From Mucor racemosus (Eukaryota; Mucoromycota; Mucoromycetes; Mucorales; Mucoraceae), in the NCBI GenBank assembly GCA_027405735.1, contig JAPEHQ010000024.1, positions 248,001 to 312,000 of the forward strand: 64,000 nucleotides of DNA, given 5' to 3'. Position numbers and translations under genes: made by a program. Shown here one piece after another: positions 24,391 to 36,404 of this stretch (positions are counted from its first letter, which is position 1; every line of letters starts with the position of its first letter). The notes below the pieces were generated by a model. It did not search any database. It was given only the letters and a program-made list of their open reading frames with translations, and was not told the origin of the DNA.

Positions 24391-25067
24391 GTCAAGTTAC
24401 AATGCAAAATTACACAAATCAATCTGATATGAATGAACTACCAGATACCAAAATCAATTCCCTGGAATTTGATGAAGATAAATTTGTTGCCCCCATGAGA
24501 TTATCAGAGGGGTCTTTAGTTAGATCATGGTCTTTTGACTCTTAATAAACCACTGTATACTTCATTGTTTCTAATTGTTGTCCAAAGGAGATTCAAACAA
24601 CAATATCAGGTCCTTTGTTTTTTGCTTATAAAAGGGGCATGAGAAAAGCATGATTTTCAGTAAAATTACCAAATACAAGAAATATCGATATGGATCTGGT
24701 TTATTGAATAATTTAGATAGTGTTGAGTTTATACAATCTGTTAAATATGGAATTGAAGATTTAGAGAAAGATCATGCCTCAGTCGACGAAAAACGACCAC
24801 TAGCAAATGTACAAAATGCACCTTTTTGCATAAAATCTTACAATACACACCTCAATTACAACTAGGACTCAAAATTTTATTCAAAAATGAACCTAGCTTG
24901 GATTTACCTCTTTACTATCAACGGTAAAGCTGAAATCTATAAAGACATATAGCATTATTCATTATTTTTACACTAAGATTCCTGTTCTGAATTAATCTTA
25001 GTCAGCGTTTTTTTTCACAACCAGATTGGTATTAACATTATTCTTCTTTAAACAAATACAATAAAAA
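24391..25067. other. Intergenic, upstream of the dehydrogenase gene
   Basis: Two short frames are open here (to 24545, and 24650-24865). They resemble no family and their codon use is undistinctive. Sequence just before 25068 (AACAAATACAATAAAAA then ATG) looks like a fungal start context. Confidence 0.3.
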
Positions 25068-26085
25068 ATGGATATTCAAAATCTTTTCAGTGTTAAGGAT
25101 AAAGTTGTTCTTGTTACCGGTGGTCCTCGTGGTATTGGTGAGATGATTGCCACTGTAAGCTTTTTTTTCTTATTTGAACCAAAAAGAGAAAAATATTAAA
25201 ATAAAATCAGGGCTTCATTCAAGGTGGTGCCAAAGTTTATATTAGTAGCCGTTCTGCACAAGCCTGTGATGAGGTATGAATTATCAGTTATACAAACAAA
25301 AGAGTCGAAAATATTGAATAATGAATTAGGTCGCTGCTAAATTAACCGCTTTGGGCCCTGATAAATGCGTTGCTTTACCTGACGATTACAAAATGTTGAA
25401 GATATTAAGAAGCTCATTGGTGAATTAAGCAAGCGTGAAACCCATACTCTGTAATTTATATTGAATTAAATGTACTGTATAAACTTAGGCATATATTTTA
25501 ATAGATTTGGAAGTCCTTGTCAACAATGCTGGTGCTACTTGGGGAGCTTCTCTTGATTCATATCCTAATGCTGCTTTCCAAAGGGTCATGAACCTTAATA
25601 TCACTCGTATCTTTACTTTAACTCAAGCATGTCTTCCTCTTTTGAGAGCCAATGCTACTCAAGGTATTATTTCTCGGGTTTTCAACATTAGTTCCATAAA
25701 TGGCGAAGCAGTAAGTTATATAATTTGGATCTAGCATTGGACATTTTTAACACAAATTTTACAGCCTCCTGGTTTAGAAACTTTTGCTTACTCTGCTTCC
25801 AAGGCTGCTATTCATCATTTAACTCGTCACTTGGCTGGTAAAATGGGTAGAGAACATATCCTTGTGAATGCTATTGCTCCTGGATCTTTTCCCTCAAAGA
25901 TGCTGGCCGCTACATTGAAGGAACGTGGTGATGCTATTATCAGCGCTGTTCCTATCAGAAGAGTTGGTTCTCCTGAAGACGTTGCTGGCACTTGTATCTA
26001 TCTTTCTTCTCGTGTTGGTCAATATACTGTTGGTGCTGTTATCGTTGTTGATGGTGGTGTTCTTGTATCTTCTGCTAGATTATAA
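25068..26085 (+). pseudogene. Short-chain dehydrogenase/reductase with two indels in exon 3
   Basis: Classical SDR using NAD(P)H; the substrate is not evident. Exons are 25068-25154, 25211-25273, 25330-25450, 25505-25710 and 25765-26085, in total 798 nt (about 265 residues, normal size). Motifs are the cofactor-binding VTGGPRGIG near residue 20, VLVNNAGATWG, the active-site Ser in NISSINGEA, the YSASK catalytic Tyr and Lys, and the LVNAIAPGSFPS/VVDGG end. Resemblance to fungal and plant 3-oxoacyl-ACP-reductase-like SDRs is general. In exon 3 the frame fails after LPDD: one base seems lost near 25387 and one gained near 25437. The two cancel, but a stop lies between them. This could be a young pseudogene or two sequencing errors in homopolymers. 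Confidence 0.8.
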
Positions 26086-26137
26086 AGTAAACAAAAATTG
26101 TATTTTAAGATTGTAAAAAGAAAGAAAACCATCAGAA

Positions 26138-26178
<41 letters not shown>

Positions 26179-27889
26179 ATGTGGTAGTCTAGGGGAAAAA
26201 TAATGTCGTAAACTTGAAAATATAAAGAAAGAAAACCAATCTTTTCATTGAACTCAATCTGTTGACCCATTTGTTTATAATCTTTAGGAGCGCTCTTCAA
26301 TATTTAAAATAATCGCATGAATTAGAAGATTCATACCTTTAACCTTGACTCTTGCAGCATTTAGGTAAACGCCAATGTTAAAACACAACTGCTAAAACGG
26401 CAAATTAGTACAGACATCTTTTGGAACTTCTAATCAAAACAAATAGATTCCACTGACCTCAAGGTTTTTGATACTAATATTGATGATAATTGCAGCTTTA
26501 GGATATAAAAACAAGCCGGTAAATGTATAGCAACTATTATTTAACTCCATCAATTGACATGAGTTTATTACTGTTTACCTTATTAACATTGATTGCCGTC
26601 GATTGATGTTTTATGGATTGATTACTGAAACAACAAGCAAAACAAGCGCTAAAGGCGTTTTAAATTGGAAAATGATGCAACTGACAATTTTCAGGACCAA
26701 TTTGACATTTTTTCAAAAAAAAAATTTTTTAAACATTTAAAGATTTTTAAACCTAAATATTAGTAATTAATTTTTACATTTATAATAACAAATTATATGT
26801 AAATTTAAGTGTTGTATTTGATAATATTTTTTGACTTTTAGTTTTTATTTAAAAAAGATTTGAAATCTATGAAAATGTTGATTTTTGATTTTTATCAAAA
26901 AAGTCAAAAATATTGACTTGTAGACCCAAAATAAAGATTGCCAGCGTATAGCTCTCATTATTATGGTTATATGTCTCTCATAATTATCTTATCAAAATGT
27001 CTCGGTTTTCGATTGAAAAATTGAGTTTTCTAAATTTTTACATTTTGGATGAGGTATGGTTAGGCAAAAATTGAGTTGAAACTATCATCTAAAAAAAATC
27101 GCACTAATGCCTCAAAATGAATCTATTAATTGATGGCTTTCGTTTGGTGTGCTTTGGAGCGCTAGATATGGTTGCAAACAAACAAAACGCGACGCTTTAA
27201 GCACTGGATTTGATTAACTTGGCTATCACCACTAACACAAATGCAATTGACGTTACAGCAATCTTTTGAACCTCTTCAAAAATCTTTTCAATAACAACTG
27301 TTGGCTCTTGAAATTCTATTACAGCTTTTAATATCTAAATTTGCTCTTTTTGCATTGTATTGCATCAAAGACGAAAGATGAACGGTTTTCTTCTTCTACT
27401 ACGAAAATGTTGTAAATCACGAGTATCATCATTGTAAATTTTTTCTGCTAGATATTGAAACGCAAATAATAAAAACATGAACCTATGATACTCATGAACA
27501 TTCAAAAGTATTAAATCACGCGTTATCATATTGAAAAACGTACAGGGAAATCCCGTAAAGAAAAAAAAAGTACGCATTTTACAGTACTTTTTCCTTTCTG
27601 TGAACACACGTTTTTATGCAATATTTTGTACTGTAACAAATCACTAAAGCAGAGCAGAGCAGAGTAAAGCAAAGCAAACAAGTAAGCATATGATCTCATA
27701 GACATTTACTGAAGCTACAAGTGATTAAGCTAATTCATGAAGGAGAGTACTATTCACCGAGCTTTAAATTCAAGAGACTTTAATTGAATATCAAAACGTA
27801 ATGTATTAATGACTACAAGTATAAATCATCTTAATTAAACTACTGAATAACTTTTTCTTTATTTTACTTTTACTTTTAATTTATAAAAC
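26086..27889. other. Intergenic, no gene recognised
   Basis: Contains a long T-run at about 26141-26175 next to the dehydrogenase 3' end, then A+T-rich sequence. A minus-strand frame around 27190-27350 would encode a small hydrophobic segment (TSIAFVLVVIAKLIK), without support as a gene. A GCAGA-type short tandem run is at 27651-27680. Confidence 0.4.
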
Positions 27890-29395
27890 TTATTGGTTGT
27901 ATTTAGTTAACTTTTTGTTGTGGGAATCATCATCATCATCATCGTCTCTCTCTCTTTTACCAAGAATTGAGGAACTTGGAAGATCATTTTTTTCTTTGGG
28001 TATAATGGAATTATCAGTATTTATATGTATGATATTGAAAGTATTGTTATTTTCATAACTATAATCATCATCGTCAGATTCATCGGGTACCTCATCAGTT
28101 GCATTGAACATCTCATCAAATTCAATTTGAGTTAGAGCCGTGTAATTAGTTTCTCTTGTTGGTGAGAATAATTCAGAAGCGAATATACTGGTTTGAGACG
28201 ATAAATCTTGTTGAGACTCTGTGGTATTGGTGGTATTGTTGGTAGAATCAATGGATCTGAATTCTTCAAACCATGGCCAATCTGTCAATACAGCGTCTTC
28301 ACGGGCAGCAGTATAATTTTGATCGTTATTGGTTGATGGAGATGAGAACAAATCAGAATTATAGTCAATGACTGAAGCAAGGGTTGTAGTTGCTAATTCT
28401 GGTTGAATATTGTGTTCATCATCAGTGAGAGCAGCAGTGAAAATTAAAGGTTGCAAATCATCTTCTTCACTGTCAGTGTTATTATTTTCATGACTGGCGA
28501 ATAGCCACCAATTAGTGTTTACATGTTCTACTTCATCTAACGAGTGTCTGTTGCTATCTTCATCATAAGGAATATAATATAACTCTTCTTCTTGATGTGC
28601 TGACACTGCTTGTACTTCTTGTGTTGGCTCTGCTTGCGTTTGTTGTACTGACTCTGCTCGTGCTTTTACTAATTCTGCTTCTGCTTGTATTAATTCTGCT
28701 TCTGCTTGAGCTAATTCTGCTTCTGCTTTTACTAATTCTGCTTGTGCTGATCCTGCTTGTACTTCTTGTACAGATCCTGCTTGTACTTCTTGTGCTAATT
28801 CTGCTTGTACTTCTTGTGCTAATTCTGCTTGTACATCTTGTACTGATTCTGCTTGTACATCTTGTACTGATTCTGCTGGTACTTCTTGTACTTGTCGTAC
28901 TAATTCTTCGAATGTGCCTTGCAATGGTTCTGCTAATTTTTCTTGTACTAATTCTGCTTGTACATCTTGTGCTAATTCTGCTTGTAATTCTTGTGCTAAT
29001 TCTGCTTGTACATCTTGTACTGATTCTGCTTGTACTTCTTGTACTGATTCTGCTGGTACTTCTTGTACTTGTCGTACTAATTCTTCTAATGCGCCTTGCA
29101 ATGGTTCTGCTAATTCTTCTTGTGCTGGTTCTGGTATCTCTTCAGGAGGAGGTGTATTTCTGGGTGTCAAAGCTTCTCTTAATCGCTTAGCGGCATCTAT
29201 AACACTAAAAAAAAATGAATGATGGATTTAATATAAAATTAGAAAAAAAATTCGAATTACATACTCTGAAACAACCATCCATTTTCTTAATGGTAATTCT
29301 TTCTTTCTTCGTCTTTTTGAGAGAGTTGGTTTGAGCTTTTTTTTACTTGATTTCAAGATACGGCCCACAAAGTTCATATTGTTGTAATCCTCCAT
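27890..29395 (-). CDS. Acidic octapeptide-repeat protein, unknown function
   Basis: Two exons, 29265-29395 and 27890-29204, give 1446 nt and 481 residues with consistent phase. The first 40 residues are strongly basic (SSKKKLKPTLSKRRRKK), suggesting a nuclear-localisation or nucleic-acid-binding patch. A Pro/Glu linker follows, then about 150 residues built of a degenerate octapeptide of the type ESVQEVQA / ELAQDVQA. A larger block (EPLQGALEELVRQVQEVPAE and a near copy) occurs twice. The periodicity and Ala/Glu/Gln/Val content favour a long helix or coiled coil. The C-terminal 200 residues are acidic and Ser/Thr/Asn-rich, ending with a run of seven Asp. No family recognised. The DNA repeat makes length polymorphism likely. 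Long antisense frames over the repeat are artefacts of its composition. Confidence 0.75.
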
Positions 29396-30102
29396 CCTGT
29401 CTTTTTTTTTGTTTGTTTCAAATTCAATTCTTGTATCTAGGTAATTCTGGTTTTCAATTGGCTTTTGTTTGCTGCGTAATAAATTGACAAACTGAATTGA
29501 CGGATCAAATAAATGAAAAGAAAGGTACAGAAAAAAAATGAGAAAAAAAAAAGAGAGAGAAAAGAGAAAGAAAGAGAAAGAAAAAGAATTCTAAAGAGTG
29601 GGGTATTTTATACGTTTTTTGAATAAAATCAAACTTTTGTCGGCTGTTTAATCAAATGGTAGCGTATGATTGACCTCAGTCGCTCATCAGCGCATATTTT
29701 GTCTAATATCTGAAGGTATAGCTATTTAAGACTATGTAGATCGAGTATATAACTTTAGCTTATCAATAAACGTGATCACTGAAAAAGTTTAAAATAAGGT
29801 TAATTTTATAAAATTCTTAATTCAGCATTGATACTAGTTTAAAAGGGAGCTTGAAGTTTTCCGAGATACATTGAATTTGTTTAACTGGTAACAAGTTAAA
29901 GGGTTTTCAGGTACAAAAGTGATTATCATGACAAAATTCTAAATCTCGATGCAAAGCCATGATTTGATAAGTACCAAATATTCTTCCCCCCCCCCCACAA
30001 ACCCCTTTCAGACAAAAGCACATGACAGAACTCATGGATTCGGATGACCAAAACAAGTAAATGATTCAGAAACACAATCAAGCACAGACCATATTAAATA
30101 CT
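29396..30102. other. Intergenic; purine tract and C-run
   Basis: The region upstream of the octapeptide gene holds an A/G-only tract (about 29521-29590, GAGAGAAAAGAGAAAG-like), probably part of its promoter. A run of ten C lies near 29988. No gene seen. Confidence 0.4.
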
Positions 30103-31330
30103 CTAAATCTTTATTTGACTTTTAGAATTGACAGTAGTAGCTAAGCCTACCCTTTTTTGACCCATATCATATACAAAATTAGCAGATCTTAAAATAGTAC
30201 CACCAAATACAAATGTATTGGGTTTATCAAAGTTGTAGGTAATGCCAAATGCACATTTTAAGTTATCACTTCCAAATAAAGGCAAAATTAATTCTTGAAC
30301 ATCCATTTCGAGTTGTACTGCTTGATCTGATGTTTCGAAAAAGACTAATTCTATCTTTAAATTACAATCTTTAAGGCTACAATCAACAGTATTGAGATCG
30401 GAACTCAAATCGATGGAAACCGTAGTTCTGTTTGTAATCGACTTGACAATTTCATCAGCTAAATCCTTATTGACATAGCTAAGTGTGGTACTAGTATCTA
30501 AAGTTATGGATTGCTTGTTTTCTTGTGTTACAATGCTACTGCTTTTATCGTTAACAATGACATTTTGTTAGATTTTATTTTGTACAACAAATGTGGTTTA
30601 TTTTTGCTGTCGAATATAGAAAACTACCATATATCGAAATATCATACGACAGGAGAGGAGGTGTATGTATAATAGTTTGGCAAGAAGGATAGAAACATGG
30701 AAAATGTGCTACTATATAATGCATCGATACAATGGAAATTTTTTTTAATAGATAATAGTGTAAATTAATCATTATTTTATGTTAGTCATTATATACGTAC
30801 AAAATACAGCTAATATTGATTGACTGCGCTATCTGTATTAAGGGTTGGCGCGCATCCCATTTGTTTATTCCCCATATCAAACACTAAATATAATGCTCAG
30901 ATAACTGGGTCTCCTAGTAACATAGTTGATGCTGATGTTGGGCAAAGCGAAAATACACATCTGCTAGCATATTTAATATCTGTATTATCTAAAGGTTCCA
31001 CTAATTCATTGACAGGAACAATTATAAAGGTAATTCTATCGCTATCAAATTCAGAATATGAAAATACCACATTGAAATCATTCTGGTTTGTATAAGCATA
31101 ATAACAATCAATTGGATAGCAACCAAATCCACTATCCAATCCACGTGGGTTTTGACCAGTAATTGCTCGCATCATCGATCTAATATGTTCGTCTTTCATA
31201 TAAGAAAACGTCGTGCCTGTATCAATAGCTGTAATTATTCGAGGGGAGAAATCGGGCGTTGTTATAATAAGTATATTGCCCATGGAAGATAATACAGGTT
31301 CAAAATGTTTAAATTCAATATCAAATATAT
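30103..31330 (-). pseudogene. Two tandem C-terminal-lobe remnants of a pepsin-family aspartic protease
   Basis: The upstream unit (31330 to about 30825) has the second catalytic motif AIDTGTTFSYM and reaches LLGDPVI. There a TGA (30897-30899) interrupts, and the frame goes on with ALYLVFDMGNKQMG. The downstream unit (about 30568-30103) has LDTSTTLSYV, where the usual Gly of DTG is Ser, and ends with FVFGGTILRSANFVYDMG and KRVGLATTV, the typical A1 C-terminal strand. Neither unit has an N-terminal lobe or the first DTG motif. This suggests a former tandem gene pair reduced to C-terminal halves. Catalysis is not possible from one lobe. A1 family membership is sound; the broken state is seen directly. 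Confidence 0.75.
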
Positions 31331-31654
31331 GTCAGACTAGTCTCAGGATTTATATCTGATTAGATTATAGTTCAAGGAGTATCAAATTGTGAAATAACTG
31401 AAATAGATGATTACGAAAGAACTAAAATGGTAAAAGTTTATCACTAATTTGAACAATACTTCTAGGGCAATAAATCAGTATTTTGTAGATTTTACAGTAT
31501 AGCTACAACCTACATCTATAACGTTATGTAGTATCTAATGTTTCATACCACCAAATAGGGACACATTCTTATTGTAAGTTTATTAATAAGAGCTATATGT
31601 GAGTGAGTACGTCAGAAACCCCATCTAAAAACCATCTGGACCGTATTATACTTT

Positions 31655-33096
31655 ACACCTTCTAACGGCAGTAAAATAAACTAGTTCTCGATGAATATAG
31701 ATTCAAGTGAGTTCTCATCGCAATGGAAGATTTTTGAATAGCTGAGAATTAGTTGTATTATGCTAGCTGCTCCTAAAATTATTTTATCTCTCTCGAAAGA
31801 CTCAAAAATAGATAAAATGTATTGCTAATTCCTTGGAAATTGGGTCTTACTTTTCATCCCTGCTCTACTTTTTTTTTCACTAAATAACACTAAGAAAAAA
31901 TTATATGTAAATGTACCTGAGATATTCAACATTAATCCAAAAATAAGCATCCGGAAATATCCTATTTTTTGCAGCTGGTATAGCTTTTCTAATGCTAATG
32001 TTTCAGGTTTTTACAGGTACTCCACTGCTAAGGATTAAATCTTTTGGGGCTCCATATCTTCACAAAACATTAAGCTATGCTAACAATCTCTAATAACAAA
32101 ACTTACTTGTTTTAAAGTACTCTATAACATATTTTGGTATAAAAAAATTCTGAGCACTTTTATTTTTTTTTCATTTTTTTAACATTTTTGTAGTAAATTA
32201 CAAAATATCCATTAAATTAAGTGCCATTTTTTTTACATTCATGTCATCAATCTCATTGAGCTCCCTTGGATCCAATTGAGTTTTTTTTCAAAATATTGAT
32301 TTTTCGCGGAGATATCCTCAAAAATGTGCCAAAAGAGATACCTTTGTTTCTAGCTTCAATTTTTCCCTTATAGACCCTTATCCCAAATTCTGAATTTGAA
32401 AAAAATTTGGACAAAAAATTTGGTTTCTCTACGACAAATGCATATGCAAGGTTCAGTAATGGCTAGATCGATAGATAATTGTTTTGCGCACTATCTCCAT
32501 TACTTATATTTAAAATGTTTTTATAAAAAGCGACGTGTATCTTCAAAAAACCTCCAAATTTTCAATTGCATTTTATGAAACATTCAATATGAAGAATTTA
32601 TCTGAACTTTGCTCAAATGGATGCAGAATTTAAAACTGTACAAAAACTATTTAATACGGTAAGCCTACTTATTTTGCAGTTCATGAGCTTTTAAGCAAAC
32701 TTGGTTTTTGAATCATTTCTTGATCAGTTTTGCAAATCCATTTTGGAACTCAGTTGGAATAAGCTGTGAGCCATACTGTAAACTATGATTTTGATTTTCT
32801 CGATGAAAAATCAATATTTTTTGCTAAAACAAAAGTGACGGGGCAGATTTCAGTTGGGTCTATCTTGTGAGGAAAAAATAATTGTATTTTTATTATGAGT
32901 TTTAATTTTTACAATATAATAATCTACTATTTATACTGTAACCACAAAAACAGACAAAAAAAGCAAACCACATCTAGGTAAATGTTAATCCAAGTAATTT
33001 CTAATTATACACGGTGATAGTTGTTATAAGAAGATAATCAATCAATTATTAACAAGTTTGAATTAGGTCGGCCCAAATGGGTCGACAATAAATCAA
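31655..33096 (-). repeat. Repeat family B, copy 3 (left arm of a large inverted pair)
   Basis: Inverse orientation. From about 31855 to 33096 it is almost identical to 40988-42228. The inner end carries the near-palindrome GTCGGCCCAAATGGGTCGAC. The arms enclose about 7.9 kb. Confidence 0.85.
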
Positions 33097-33335
33097 TGTT
33101 TTTGAATGGAAGAGAATAAAGAATTTAATTTTTTAAAATCTCGTATCACTACGGCCGAACTATGCTTCCCATGGGCATAATGATCTGCGCAGATGGGCAG
33201 AATAAAATTTTTGTGCAGATCAGGCAGCCCAGATGAGCAGAGCAATGAGATCTAAGGTTTTTTAGTCAATTTATTAAAGTATATCAATCATAATATAATT
33301 AATAACGAAGATAATTTAAATGGTTTAAAGCAGAC

Positions 33336-33545
33336 GTGAGTTACTCTAATTCAACAGAATTACCTTATTGACGAGATATATCAATTTGAAATTTTGGGGT
33401 TTAAAGAGTTCTGCCCATGTTCTTCTTTTGTTGGAGACCAAATGGGAACAACAACAACGACAATAGCCTGTTTGGCAATACTAAAAGTATTTATGCCTTT
33501 GTAAATTTCTGCTTGTAACGCACAAAATCAATTGGTTTAGGATTA
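33336..33545 (+). repeat. Repeat family D, copy 1
   Basis: About 200 bp matching 62045-62255, with landmarks CTGCCCATGTTCTTCTTT and TTTATGCCTTTGTAAATTTC. No ORF. Confidence 0.6.
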
Positions 33546-33810
33546 TTTCTCTTTCTTCGTCCCCACTTTTTCCCCAGGTCTTTTATTTATGTTTAAAACT
33601 ACAGCAAAAAGACCAACATTTTTTATAAACTGATATCAAGTAGCAGGTAACAAGTACATGTTTTTCCTATTGTTTATTTGGAAACGAATTATTATTAACT
33701 GCTAATGTTAGGGCGCGTTATAATTTTTTCTCGAACAAAAAAAGCATCCAAGAAGACTTAGTCATATTGTATCATCATCTACGTCATAATCAATGCAGAT
33801 CATTGATTTA

Positions 33811-35793
33811 CAGTAGTCGCGCTATATAAGGCTAACTTTTTGGAAGGAATTTTCAGCCTTATATAGAGCATAGCCTTATATAACGCGTGTGGCTTAGGTT
33901 TATAAAACAGTCCACTTTAGGTATTGAAATTAAATGTCAAATTGTACCACTGGTACTTCCTAACTAGGAATTAACCCACGAAGATCTTTAAGGTATTATT
34001 AATATAAATTAGCAGATAGTATATAAACCTTCAGATTTTATAATAATAAATAAAACCTCTTTATTTGATTAGTTATAAATCCTTTGACTGATAATTTATT
34101 TTAATAAGTAACACACCAATGGACAAAAACAGTAATAAGAAATCAAGAAATCGCTTCTCTATTGAGCAACAACATGCTATTTGCAATCACTATTTAATGT
34201 TCAGTGGATTGTCTCAAGTTGAGCTTGGTGAATGGGCTAGAAAAGAATTTAATATTTCAGGAAGTGTTAGTCAGAAGACTATATCCAACATTTTATCCCG
34301 CAAAGATGAGATATTTCGAACCTTTAAAGACGGTAACCTCAAAGGAAAAAGCAACAGAAGCATAAAAATGCCTCAACTTGATAAAGAAATAGAAAACTAT
34401 ATAGATTCAATGAGTGATAAAAACATTCCAATTAATCGTGCAGCAGTTATTCTCTACGCAAAAGTAGTCGCTAACAAGAAATACAAGATGAATGAATTGC
34501 CAGCAAAAGATCAAATCAAATTTTCTGATGGATGGTTAAGTAATGTTTTTAAAAGAATTGGAGTTAAATGTCGACACATGTATGGAGAAAACAATTCCGT
34601 TAATTTAGATAGCCCTAACATAATGGAAGTGCTAAAAAAGATTGAGCAACTATTGGAACCTTATGATTTAAAAGATATAATGAATTTTGACGAAACAGGG
34701 CTCTACTATGAGCAGCAACCAACCCGAACGATCTCCAAAAAGCCAATCGGTGGTTCCAAAAAATCCAAAAACAGATTCATTGTTGGTTTTGTGACAAACT
34801 ACGATGGATCATACAAAGGTCATCCTATTGTTATAGGGAGAAGGAAAACTCCAGGAGCGGCAACAAAAAAACCAGCATTATATAGAAAAACTACTTCTGT
34901 CGGTCAATCCCATTATGTAGAATATCATTCTAGCCCAAGTGCCTGGATGACTACCGAAATTTTTAAAAAGTATATCAAACATCTGAATGCTTCATTTGTC
35001 TATGCAAATAGAAAGGTAGCTCTCTTGGTCGGCAATGCTTCTGTGCACAAGCTGAAAATGGAATTCAATAACATCAAACTCGTTTTCCTTCCTGCAAATA
35101 CTACCAGCAAATTGCAACCCTTGGATGACGGTAAAGTATCATTACACTTATATCATTGTATTCACATTATAAGAAAAACCATCGTCTATTAATTTTGTTT
35201 TCTATTACATAAGGTATAATTGCTAATTTCAAGGCTCAATTTCGCAGACATCAATATCTCAGAGCAGTAAATAAGTATCTTTCAGGCATTCAATTAGATC
35301 ATGTTGAAGATTACAGAATGGATGAGGTAGATGCGTTGTACTTTTTGGCTGATGCCTGGATTAGAGTAAAGCCAAAATCCATCAAAAATTGTTGGGATCA
35401 TACGAATATTCTTAACTTTAAAATTAATAAGGAGAGTATTGATGATGAAGCGCTTCTTCCCACAGCCGAATTACCTTTAGATGATGATTTAGTACAAGAA
35501 TTGAGCGATATTATTTCTGACCTTCCAGGAAATAAGGACGATGAAGGTCGACAAATAACCACTGCACTAAGCGACAAATTCTAAAAAATTGAAAAATTTA
35601 AATTTTTATTATGTAAATACTAAAATTTTGGTCACGTGTTGTTTTATATAAGGCTAAATTTTTTTTTAGCACAGCCTTATCTAAAATAAGGCTAATAAGG
35701 CTATTTCCCTGCTAAAAAAAAAAGTTTTCAAAAATCTTAGCCTTATAGAGAGCATAGCCTTATATAGTGTAGCCTTATATAGCGCGACTACTG
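33811..35793 (+). mobile_element. Complete pogo/Tigger-type DNA transposon
   Basis: A 1983-bp element with identical terminal inverted repeats of at least 23 bp, beginning CAGTAGTCGCGCTATATAAG, flanked by TA on both sides (33809-33810, 35794-35795). AGCCTTATATAG is repeated two or three times just inside each end, probably as transposase-binding sites. It contains a single two-exon transposase gene. Confidence 0.93.
34119..35584 (+). CDS. Pogo/Tigger transposase (CENP-B HTH plus DDE_1), one catalytic Asp missing
   Basis: Exons 34119-35130 and 35214-35584 join in phase to a 460-residue protein. The N-terminal half has a CENP-B/Psq-like helix-turn-helix (FSIEQQHAICNHYLMFSGLS to SQKTISNILSRKDEI). 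A second DNA-binding Tc5-type domain includes FSDGWLSNVFKRIGVKCR. The DDE_1 nuclease domain has Asp191 in IMNFDETGLYY. The second block is ALLVGNASVHK, where the family consensus has Asp in place of Gly305. The third block PANTTSKLQPLDDG crosses the intron into IIANFKAQFRRHQYLRA. The ORF has no stop or frameshift, yet loss of the second metal-binding Asp predicts inability to cut DNA. It could still bind ends, or the G could be a point error. Confidence 0.93.
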
Positions 35794-35800
35794 TACATCA

Positions 35801-35927
35801 TATTCTTAGATAGTAAAACCCTAATAGTAATTATAATTAATGTGTATAAATACATCCAAAGGATGTATTGTTAATAAAAGTGGAATATTCTGACAAGATT
35901 ATTTATATAGACTCTTTTGACATTTCA
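35801..35927. mobile_element. Short LTR- or SINE-like repeat, copy 2
   Basis: Matches 22659-22786. Starts just 6 bp from the TA flank of the pogo element. It contains a CATCCAAAGGATG palindrome and ends GACATTTCA. Confidence 0.5.
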
Positions 35928-36404
35928 GGATCGTCTAGTCTCAAATTTATCTGATTCAACTGCTGATGCTAAACTAGCATCAAATTAGTTGTGTTGACTC
36001 GCAATAAAGTAAGGCGTTTTATCAAGTAAAATGTTGGCGTTCAATGTATTTCAATTAAATTGAACAGATAGAGATATGGTTTCTACAGAGATCTATGAAT
36101 GTGTGAGAGAGCTCAGATTTATATGAACACAAAAAAAAATCCAAATTGCGATGCTTCGTTGGCCTGTACGAGATTTTTTTGTGGCGATACCTGGTAGCTC
36201 AAATGTAACTTAAGTATTTAATTGTCAAGTGTACCGCCAAATCAAGATGAAGTTGGTTGATCGATATAACGGATAATAAATGCAATGTCATTTATTGAAT
36301 GGGTGAATGTAAATGTATAAACCAAAACTTACGTTTTGAGTTAAAGTATTAATTCTTCGTATTAACATCAATAGGGTCAAAAAGCACAGTCAAGCGCAAT
36401 AATT

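Noticed and set aside
24282..24865. Two consecutive frames (87 and 71 codons) as a possible gene
   Set aside because: The first begins inside repeat B, no family resemblance, and the pair cannot be joined by convincing splice sites.
27651..27680. GCAGA-type run as a CRISPR-like or regulatory array
   Set aside because: Short degenerate microsatellite without spacers; eukaryotic window.
28597..29222. Long plus-strand frames of Leu/Val or Cys/Ser/Asn repeats
   Set aside because: They are antisense shadows of the octapeptide repeat; composition follows from the coding strand and no splice or start context supports them.
32396..32578. 60-codon frame identical to one at 41501-41683
   Set aside because: Same explanation for family-B arms; not open in copies 1 and 2.
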